Shown here one piece after another: positions 55,873 through 62,576 of a stretch of 64,000 bases of DNA. Numbering within the stretch: position 1 is the first letter of the stretch; every line of letters begins with the position of its first letter. The stretch spans positions 478,687 through 542,686 of the forward strand of contig CALUHR010000013.1 of NCBI GenBank assembly GCA_944320495.1. The letters run 5' to 3'. Source of the stretch: Candidatus Methanomethylophilaceae archaeon. Its GTDB lineage: Archaea > Thermoplasmatota > Thermoplasmata > Methanomassiliicoccales > Methanomethylophilaceae. Under the pieces are notes generated by a model. That model had not been told where the DNA came from and ran no database searches. It saw only the letters and a list, made by a program, of their open reading frames with translations. Position numbers and translations under genes: made by a program.

Positions 55873-56347
55873 GAAACCGTCGGCGGAGTCCCCGTCCATC
55901 GCGGCGAGGGCCTCTGCTATCCTTATGCCGAGGGACGTGAGCGTAAGCGTCACGGCTCTCGTGAATCCGTCCGCGTCTGTATGATGGATCCCGTACATCG
56001 AGGATGGACGATCCCGCTGATGGCGGGGCTCAGAGAGGTGGTATGGGTGTCAGCCTTGGGGCCGTCGGATGGATTCACGCATCCAGGTGGACACTTGTCA
56101 CGGCGGTGTTCCTGACAATCAGCTGTTCCTCGTTTCGAAGGCATCGGACCGTGGACTCCCTGTGGGCGGTGCGTATCCGTCTAGGTGGGCACAGGGGCGC
56201 TCAGGACGGTTATGGTAAGCGCCATTCTGAGGATGGAGCATTTCACGCTGTCGGACTCATGGCCTTCGTGCTGATTGTCGTGTAGGGGTTATAGGTCTAA
56301 AGGCCACGGGCAAGGAACACGGAGGAGGGGGCGAAGGTCGCATGTCA
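55873..56347. other. Region without a confident gene, possible winged-helix remnant
   Basis: About 475 nt after the flavoprotein. On the minus strand, 55998 down to about 55870 encodes a stretch like the C-terminal end of a winged-helix regulator (TRAVTLTLTSLGIRIAEALAAMDGD), but I see no intact upstream part; the preceding sequence is open in a different frame. Base composition is less GC-biased than in neighbouring genes. It looks like decayed DNA. Confidence 0.35.
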
Positions 56348-56393
56348 GAAAAATCCTCAATGAAACATCCGAAAAATCCTCAATGAAACATCC
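56348..56393. repeat. 23-bp tandem direct repeat, two perfect copies
   Basis: The unit GAAAAATCCTCAATGAAACATCC occupies 56348-56370 and 56371-56393 in perfect tandem, followed by GAAAAAA. It lies just before the TATA box (AAATATAAG) of the DUF4143 ATPase gene. It may bind a regulator, or record a small duplication. A partial inverted motif (ATGAAACAT) is within each unit. Confidence 0.85.
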
Positions 56394-56473
56394 GAAAAAA
56401 TATAAGTGCTGTAACGTATACGATATGTTGAGGTGAAAATCATCTGACCCCCGCCGGTTACAGACCGCGTGCT

Positions 56474-57754
56474 ATGGATTCGGAGATGGAGGCCATGCTG
56501 AGGTCATTCGGGGCTGTATGCGTCGAGGGTCCCAAAGCCTGCGGTAAGACATGGATGTCAATGAGGCATGCTAACAGCGCATTCTTCGTATCGGATCCGA
56601 AGAACAACTTCAACAACAGGGCGGTGGCGGCCATGAATCCGGAGTTCTCACTCAGGGGCGAGGCACCGCATCTGGTAGATGAATGGCAGGAGGTGCCGGA
56701 GATATGGGATGCCGTTCGTTTTCAGGTGGACTGCGATCAGGCGGTCGGACGGTTGATTCTGACTGGTTCATCGACCCCTCAGTTCAAAGGGGTGCTTCAT
56801 AGCGGCACCGGACGCATCGGGAAGCTTCGTATGCGTCCGATGTCCCTTTTCGAGTCAGGAGATTCCACCGGTGAGGTCACGCTGTCCTCGATGTTCGATG
56901 GAACGATGGGTACAGTGGAGGTGGAAGGTCCTGATCTGGAGGGACTAATTGGGATGACAGTGCGCGGCGGATGGCCGATGGTGCAGGGTCGTGGCATCCA
57001 GGAAGCCATCAGATTCAACCGCGGATATCTGAAAAGCATACTCGATGATGACCTGCCTCGTTTGGACAGGGTCGATCGCAACAGGGGGAAGATGGAGGCC
57101 CTGATAAGATCGCTCGCCCGCAACGAGAGCACGATGGCCAGCAATTCGAAGCTGATGGATGACATGAAGGAGTTCGACAACGAGACTGTGTCGGAGAACA
57201 CTTTCGGAATCTACATGGACGTGCTGAACCGCATGTTCATTCTGGATCCGCAGAAGGCGTTCGATCCCAATGTCCGTTCCTCTATCCGTGTGGGCAAGAA
57301 GCCTAAGAGGCATCTGGCGGATCCTTCGCTGGCGATTGCAGCCATGGGGCTCACGCCACGTATGCTCCTGGAGGACCTGAACACCTATGGGTTCATGTTC
57401 GAGTCCATGTGTATGAGGGATCTCCGCGTGTACGCACAGGCATCCGGAGGGGAGGTCTACCACTACCGTGACGACAGCGGCATGGAGGTCGATGCTATAG
57501 TCGAGATGCCAGACGGTCAATGGGGGGCCTTCGAGATAAAACTGGGGCAAAACCAGGTAGATGCCGCTGCCGAGGGCCTCTTGGCATTCAGGGACAAGAT
57601 GGCCGCCCGGACGGCCAGGGGCGCTCCGAGCGTCCTATGCGTGATCGTGGGGATGGCGTCATACGCATACCGCCGCACGGATGGGGTGTTCGTGGTTCCG
57701 ATCACAGCCCTCGGTTGCAGGGATTCGATGATGGATGTCGAGGCTTCCGAATGA
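56474..57754 (+). CDS. ATPase with C-terminal DUF4143 domain
   Basis: 426 residues from ATG 56474. It has Walker A (EGPKACGKTWMS) and Walker B-like LVDEWQEVPEIWD, then a DUF4143 nuclease-like end (YHYRDDSGMEVDAIVEM, WGAFEIKLGQ). These ATPases are common on mobile DNA. The family's usual N-terminal YxPR motif appears just upstream in frame (GYRPRA). A GAGGTG site (56430-56435) points to an in-frame CTG at 56444 as the likely real start. Codon and base use are less GC-rich than in neighbours, which suggests transfer. No CGA was found among its Arg codons. Confidence 0.82.
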   Translation: MDSEMEAMLRSFGAVCVEGPKACGKTWMSMRHANSAFFVSDPKNNFNNRAVAAMNPEFSLRGEAPHLVDEWQEVPEIWDAVRFQVDCDQAVGRLILTGSSTPQFKGVLHSGTGRIGKLRMRPMSLFESGDSTGEVTLSSMFDGTMGTVEVEGPDLEGLIGMTVRGGWPMVQGRGIQEAIRFNRGYLKSILDDDLPRLDRVDRNRGKMEALIRSLARNESTMASNSKLMDDMKEFDNETVSENTFGIYMDVLNRMFILDPQKAFDPNVRSSIRVGKKPKRHLADPSLAIAAMGLTPRMLLEDLNTYGFMFESMCMRDLRVYAQASGGEVYHYRDDSGMEVDAIVEMPDGQWGAFEIKLGQNQVDAAAEGLLAFRDKMAARTARGAPSVLCVIVGMASYAYRRTDGVFVVPITALGCRDSMMDVEASE

Positions 57755-57802
57755 CCGTGTGGCGAGGCAGGTTTCCAATACACGTTGTATCATGTGATAT
57801 GG

Positions 57803-58087
57803 ATGAGGTTCGCATTCATCTTCATGAACACCGCCCTGCCGGGCATCGAGAGGACCACCGTGAGAGGAGGCGACAGCGAGTTCGTAGGCGTCCGCTCGCT
57901 CGATGAGGCATGCTCCGTCGCATCATCCCTCGTCGGCGAGGGCGTCGGATGCATCGAGCTCTGCGGGGCGTTCGGGGAGGACGGTGCCAGGGCGGTGATG
58001 GAGGCCACGGGCAGGAGCGTCCCCGTCGGCTATGTGGTGCACCTGCCCGAGATGGACGACGTCTACGCCAGGACGTTCGGCGGCTAG
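57803..58087 (+). CDS. Small DUF6506-like protein
   Basis: 94 residues: RFAFIFMNTALPGIERTTVRGG at the start and EGVGCIELCGAFGEDGARAVMEAT in the middle, resembling small DUF6506-type proteins. The ATG at 57803 gives the family's usual beginning; the ATG at 57785 would add six residues. It ends with TAG (58085-58087), the only TAG I can assign to a gene end here, and the next codon is CGA. If TAG were sense in this organism, the CGA would close the gene. Confidence 0.65.
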   Translation: MRFAFIFMNTALPGIERTTVRGGDSEFVGVRSLDEACSVASSLVGEGVGCIELCGAFGEDGARAVMEATGRSVPVGYVVHLPEMDDVYARTFGG

Positions 58088-58153
58088 CGAGGGCATCCTC
58101 GAGGAGGGCGGTCAGCGGACCGCCCCTTCCATGAGGGGAGGGTCGTTCCGCAG

Positions 58154-58500
58154 ATGACACTGCCGGTACTGGACGGTTTTTCGGCTGTATGGCCCATGGT
58201 CGAGATAGCAGTCCTTCCTCGACATCGTTTCAATCCACCTGGGAAACGTTCGGCAGTAATCGGAGGGGCACCATCAGTTCGATTGGCCGATTCTTCTCCT
58301 ACGGTTTTTCTGTTCCTGTTGAACGGGTCCGATACGTCGATCCCGAACAAATCCAGTATCCTGGACGACTTCATCCCTATCGAGGATCTGAACGTCTTGT
58401 CCCATATGACTGCGATGGAATATGACGATGCGATGTTCAGGGCCATGTCAACGGTGTACTTCGACCAGAGCCCACGTCTCGATCAGCGGATTGGACTTCC
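58154..58500 (+). pseudogene. Degenerate sequence, no recognisable product
   Basis: A frame open from 58154 encodes stretches such as SILDDFIPIEDLNVL and MEYDDAMFRAMSTVYF that look protein-like, then loses sense and runs out of frame across the next segment. I see no family. Arg and Ser codon use is unlike neighbouring genes. It is probably the remains of a gene inside the accessory island. Confidence 0.3.
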
Positions 58501-58898
58501 TGCTGGACGACGGCCCCTCGGAGATCGTGGACGGGTCGTTCATCCCTGCCGCTATGGTGGTTCTGGGCATCATCTCCCTGGGCGTCTGCATATTCGCCCG
58601 CTATCACAGGAACGTCGTCGGAACCGTCGTGATATTCATCGTTCTGGCGGGTGGTGCACTGGTTCTGTCCGATCTGGTCGGAAGCGGTGCCGTGATAACG
58701 AACGTGGAGAACCCTCCGTTCGAGGGCATGACGGAAGTCACCCTCTGGCTTCAAGGCCTGTTCCCTCTGGAGATCCTCCATGGGAACATCACGGGCGGGG
58801 CCGGGAGACTGGTTGCGACCGCGGGACTGATCATCGCATTCCTCGGAGCAGCGATCATGCAATACCATAATCCGAACAGGGCAGCCGGTCCGCAATGA
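58488..58898 (+). CDS. Possible small membrane protein, start uncertain
   Basis: An open frame with three strong hydrophobic helices (FIPAAMVVLGIISLGVCIFA, VVGTVVIFIVLAGGALVLS, LVATAGLIIAFLGAAIMQY) and a TGA at 58896-58898. The frame reaches up to ATG 58422 but has a CGA shortly after that ATG; TTG 58488, GTG about 58531 and ATG about 58556 are later options. The preceding sequence may be its frameshifted N-terminus. No family is recognised. Confidence 0.4.
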   Translation, partial: GLDFLLDDGPSEIVDGSFIPAAMVVLGIISLGVCIFARYHRNVVGTVVIFIVLAGGALVLSDLVGSGAVITNVENPPFEGMTEVTLWLQGLFPLEILHGNITGGAGRLVATAGLIIAFLGAAIMQYHNPNRAAGPQ

Positions 58899-58938
58899 AG
58901 TGATTCCAGAACATCCGATGTCGGAAACAAACCCTACA

Positions 58939-58979
58939 GTGGCCACCGGCCTCCATCGACGATGGAGGCCGGTGGCCAC
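58939..58979. repeat. 41-bp perfect palindrome (20-bp arms, 1-nt centre)
   Basis: Arms 58939-58958 and 58960-58979 are exact reverse complements around a single A (centre CATCG-A-CGATG). On RNA this folds as a very stable hairpin after relief of the loop. It lies 40 nt after the membrane-protein stop and may be a terminator or a mobile-element end. Confidence 0.95.
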
Positions 58980-58999
58980 AAACCAGTTTTGTGATTCCT

Positions 59000-59185
59000 A
59001 TCTCAGTCAGATTGCCCCCATCACGAGCAGGTGTTGCGACGATGTCTGAATCTACGAGCACTACGATCGACTCATTGTTCTCGATCTGGGCGAAGATGCG
59101 GTAGCCAATCGCTATGTGGCCTTATATTCCCGTGAATCTCCTTTGGGAGCTTTGCCCGTGCATCCCACGTCGTATCAGTCGTGGA
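59000..59185 (-). pseudogene. RelE/ParE-type toxin remnant
   Basis: On the minus strand, one frame reads WDARAKLPKEIHGNI and another, slightly further on, reads IAIGYRIFAQIENNESIVVLVDSD. These resemble the N-terminal helix and the C-terminal YRI...VVLVVDVGHR strands of RelE/ParE toxins. They are out of frame with each other and the middle is missing, so no full toxin can be made. No antitoxin gene is evident. Confidence 0.45.
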
Positions 59186-59275
59186 ACGGAGCCATCTGAG
59201 AGGTCTCGACGAGAATCGCCCCATCCGAACGTGAGGTGAACAGAGGGATCACAGAACATCGCCGGCCGAGGGAGG

Positions 59276-59351
59276 TGGTGGGCCTGCCCGGATTTGAACC
59301 GGGGTCAATGGCTCCCAAAGCCACAAGTATACCAAGCTAGCCCACAGGCCC
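59276..59351 (-). tRNA. tRNA-Pro (TGG)
   Basis: Acceptor GGGCCTG pairs with CAGGCCC, and the anticodon loop TTTGGGA gives TGG. CCA is encoded (59276-59278). A TTTAACTA TATA-like element lies about 27 nt upstream, just after the CGA end of cca. Its 3' end faces the accessory island. Confidence 0.95.
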
Positions 59352-59393
59352 ACTGGGACGTCCGATTGCTTGACGATAGTTAAAGGTTCGCCG

Positions 59394-60713
59394 TCGGTTC
59401 TCCCACGGCATCCTCGGGTCGAGGAGCTCCGTCAGGAGCAGTGGGTCGACGGTGTCTATCGTCGCTTCGGAGTCCAGGATCTCCATGGTTTTCGTGTCCA
59501 GCTCCTTCCCGATCCCGGAGATCGGCCCCTCGCGCTCCAACATGGCGGCGGCGGTTGCGTACTGTCTGTCCGCGACGACCACCCAGTGCCCGTTTTCGAT
59601 GAACGGCTCGCCGTGAGGATTCCCCTTCCATCTCTCGAGGAACGGCGCGGAGTCCACCCATACGGGCGGGCCGATGTGCCTGTGCGTCGCCGGCAGGACG
59701 TCGCACTCCAGCTCGAAGGCCACGGTCATGTGCGTGTCGTCCATCGCGTGCTCCGCCCTGAGGACGCTGAACCCGAAGGAGTCCAGCCTCTTGGCGAGGG
59801 CGTTCTGGGTCTTCCACAGCTGGGACTGCAGGTTGTCTTCGATCGCATCCGGTCTCGGGAAGCGTACGGCGGTCAGCCTGGAACCGTGCGATGCGATCCT
59901 GGCCTCCAGCACCCCGCGGTCCATGGGGGCCCTCGCATTGGGGAAGAAGAACTCCATCCTCGGCTCCCTCAGGTACTCCCTGGCGGCCTGGATGAACAGG
60001 CACATGGTGTCCAGGTGGACAGCCGATGCGACGTTGCGCCTGTTGTCCACCGGGTCGTACACCACCAGCGGGGCATCCATCTTCGGACCTCTGCCGCGGA
60101 CCTCGATGACGTTGTGCTCGCGCCATCTCGACGCGGCCTCCAGCACCCCGCGGAAGCTTCCGAACCTCACTACGAGGACCTCGCACAGGTACCCGGAGAA
60201 ACCCCTGGAGTCCTGCTCCGCGCCGTAGGTGCCGATGCCCTTCATGAACTTCTTGAGCAGGCGGACCTGGTTGCATCCGGCCTCATCCAGGCTGGATTTG
60301 ATGAATGCGGTGTGGAACGGGGTGCGGTCGACGGCGCTCTTCAGATGCTCGGTGCTGTCGATGCGGAAGCACGGCACCATGTCCACCTCGATGCCCTCGA
60401 AGACCCCCCTGGTGTAGGGGTGGTCGGAGAACATCCTCTCGCCGTGCAGTATGTCCTCGCCGGCCTGCAGCCCGATCCTCCTGAGGTCCTCGGGGCTGAC
60501 CTCCGGAGGAAACATCAGGAACAGGTCGAGGTCCGGATCGGCCAGGAACGTGTTCTTGGAGAAGGACCCGGCGAACCTGGCCTCGGCAGTGATGCCGTGG
60601 GAGGCGACGTAATCCTCCACGAGGGCCTTCAGGCGGTCCGCGCGCTCCCGTATCGATGCGACGGTCTCCGGCGAAGGAACGATCCTCTCAAGCACCACAT
60701 CCTCGAGTTCCAT
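59394..60713 (-). CDS. cca: CCA-adding enzyme (archaeal tRNA nucleotidyltransferase)
   Basis: 439 residues of the class I archaeal enzyme. The nucleotidyltransferase motif is FAGSFSKNTFLADPDLDLFLMFP, with the third carboxylate in GIEVDMVPCF. It adds or repairs CCA on tRNA, which several tRNA genes here lack. ATG 60713 follows a TTTTATATT TATA box by 27 nt. The family-like end ...DPRMPWEN reaches CGA (59396-59394), with a second CGA six bases on. Readthrough to the TAG at 59337 would cross the tRNA-Pro promoter and overlap that tRNA, which argues for the CGA end. Confidence 0.88.
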
Positions 60714-60794
60714 GGCCTCACGGATGCGGATGTGTAATATAAAACTGGGTCGGGTAAACCCGGAGCGGACGGGGGATCGAACCACCATGGGTAC

Positions 60795-60817
60795 AATGAG
60801 GGGCGTCGCCCCTCATT
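60795..60817 (-). terminator. Terminator after the first acetolactate synthase gene
   Basis: AATGAGGGGC-GTC-GCCCCTCATT is a perfect 10-bp stem with a 3-nt loop, 9 nt after the ilvB stop. Confidence 0.65.
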
Positions 60818-60826
60818 GAAACGGTT

Positions 60827-62494
60827 TCAGCACCTGTAGGCGCAACGGCCCATGACCATGGCCGCGTTGGGGTCCGCGGGGACCATCGGGAGCACGTGCT
60901 CGTTCGGGTCGCACATGATCTCGACGATGCAGCTCCTTCCGCAGTCCCTCGCGTGGAGCAGGGCGTCCCGGATCTCGCCGGGCCTCTCCACGCGGATCCC
61001 CTCGGCCCCGAAGGCCTCGGCCATCTTCACGAAGTCGGGATCGCACTTCAGGGTGGTGGCGGAGTATCTCTCGTTCCAGAAGAGCTTCTGCCACTGCCTG
61101 ACCATGCCCAGGGTGCCGTTGTTCAGCAGGACGACGGTGACGGGCAGGTCCTCGGCCATGGTTGTGGCCATCTCCTGCATGACCATCTGGAACCCTCCGT
61201 CGCCGGTGATGGCGATGACGTGCTTGTCGGGCTTGGCGGCCTTGGCGCCGATGGCGGCGGGGAGGCCGTACCCCATGGTCCCGAAGGTACCGGAGGAGAG
61301 CAGCTGACGGGGGCGCTCGATGTCGAGGAAGTGCATCGCCCACATCTGGTTCTGTCCGACGTCGGTGGTGACGATGGTGTCCTCGTCGATGATGGAGTTC
61401 AGCTCGTGCATCACGGTCTGGGGCTTGATGGGCGTCCCGTCGATCACGGGGTCGCAGCAGCACCTGACCTTCGCATCCCTGGCCCTCTGGGTCCAGTCGT
61501 CGGCGACGCTGTTGGAGCCGAGGCGCTCGAGGATCATGCGCAGAGCCCTGCCGCAATCGCTCAGGAGGTTGACGCACGGGTGCTTGTGCTTGCCGAACTC
61601 GACCGGGTCGACGTCGATGTGGACGACGCGTCCGTTCGGGTTCTGCATCCTGCATCTCTTGCCGTAGGTCCTGTCGGAGAACCTGCTGCCTACGGAGATG
61701 ATAAGGTCCGCGTCGTTCATCATCTCGAGGGCGGCCATCCTCCCGTGCATCCCCAGGGGGCCCATGCAGAGCTCGTAGGATGACGGGACGATCCCCATGC
61801 CCATGAGGGTGGTGTCAACCGGTGCGCCGAGGCGTCTGGAGAGGGCCATGACCTCGTCGGAGGCGTTGACAGCCCCTCCGCCGCAGAGTATGACGGGGTT
61901 CTTGGCGTCCCTGATCCACTGGACCGCCTCGTCGAGGCCGCTGAGGTCCTCGACTATCGGCTTGATGCCGTACTCCTCGTCCAGGAGCGCTGGGTCGATG
62001 GAGGCGTTCATCTGGTCCACGGGCAGGTCGATGTGGACTGGTCCGGGGCGGCCGGTCTGGCAGATCTCCCATGCCTCCTTGATGGCATGGGGGAGCCTGT
62101 TCACGTCCAGGACCCTGAAGTTGTGCTTGGTGATGGGCATCAGCAGGCTGTACGCGTCGACCTCCTGGAAGGCTCCGAGCCCGAGGGACCCGACGCCGAC
62201 CTGTCCGGTCAGGGCGATCATCGGGACCGAGTCGGCGTAGGCGGTGGCGACGCCGGTGACCAGGTTGGTGGCACCGGGTCCGCTGGTGGCGATGCAGACG
62301 CCCGGCCTTCCGCTGGCGCGGGCGTACCCGTCCGCCATGTGGGCGGCGCACTGTTCGTGCCTCACGAGGATGTGCCTGAGGTTCGCATCGTAGATCTCGT
62401 CGTAGATGGGGATGACGCTTCCGCCCGGATATCCGAAGATGGTGTCCACGCCCTTGCGCTCGAGCATCGTGACCAGTGCCTTCGTGCCCTTCAT
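60827..62494 (-). CDS. ilvB: Acetolactate synthase, large (catalytic) subunit
   Basis: 555 residues. The N-terminal ThDP-activating Glu lies in VRHEQCAAHMADGYARASG, and the ThDP motif is GDGGFQMVMQEMAT...VVLLNN. It makes acetolactate or acetohydroxybutyrate for branched-chain amino acids. ATG 62494 is about 28 nt from a TTTTATCC TATA. It has its own terminator and promoter, so it is a separate unit from the paralogue upstream. It carries no in-frame CGA and ends with TGA. No small regulatory subunit is adjacent. Confidence 0.92.
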   Translation of the reverse strand: MKGTKALVTMLERKGVDTIFGYPGGSVIPIYDEIYDANLRHILVRHEQCAAHMADGYARASGRPGVCIATSGPGATNLVTGVATAYADSVPMIALTGQVGVGSLGLGAFQEVDAYSLLMPITKHNFRVLDVNRLPHAIKEAWEICQTGRPGPVHIDLPVDQMNASIDPALLDEEYGIKPIVEDLSGLDEAVQWIRDAKNPVILCGGGAVNASDEVMALSRRLGAPVDTTLMGMGIVPSSYELCMGPLGMHGRMAALEMMNDADLIISVGSRFSDRTYGKRCRMQNPNGRVVHIDVDPVEFGKHKHPCVNLLSDCGRALRMILERLGSNSVADDWTQRARDAKVRCCCDPVIDGTPIKPQTVMHELNSIIDEDTIVTTDVGQNQMWAMHFLDIERPRQLLSSGTFGTMGYGLPAAIGAKAAKPDKHVIAITGDGGFQMVMQEMATTMAEDLPVTVVLLNNGTLGMVRQWQKLFWNERYSATTLKCDPDFVKMAEAFGAEGIRVERPGEIRDALLHARDCGRSCIVEIMCDPNEHVLPMVPADPNAAMVMGRCAYRC

Positions 62495-62552
62495 CGTAAT
62501 CGTGTGTCGGAAAGTGGGATAGGATAAAAGGGGTTGCACGGGGGTGTGGGGC

Positions 62553-62570
62553 GGCGGGGTCTCCCCCGCC
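62553..62570 (-). terminator. Terminator after the second acetolactate synthase gene
   Basis: GGCGGGG and CCCCGCC arms around a 3- to 4-nt loop (62553-62570), 7 nt after the gene's stop. Confidence 0.55.
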
Positions 62571-62576
62571 TTGGTT

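Noticed and set aside
56348..56393. The 23-bp tandem repeat as a short CRISPR array
   Set aside because: There are only two copies, directly adjacent with no spacer, and no cas gene is in the window.
59337..59351. Overlap of the cca coding region with tRNA-Pro
   Set aside because: It exists only if translation passes two in-frame CGA codons. The family end at PWEN and the tRNA promoter right behind it favour the earlier end.
1506..59396. Systematic miscalling of TGATC as CGATC (for example at methylated GATC) as the whole explanation
   Set aside because: Several CGA ends are not followed by TC (CGAAGG, CGAGGT, CGATGG). TGATC and TGATCA also occur normally elsewhere, for example near 12400, 54338 and 55170. 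A different kind of error is still possible, so read checks are listed in the main finding.
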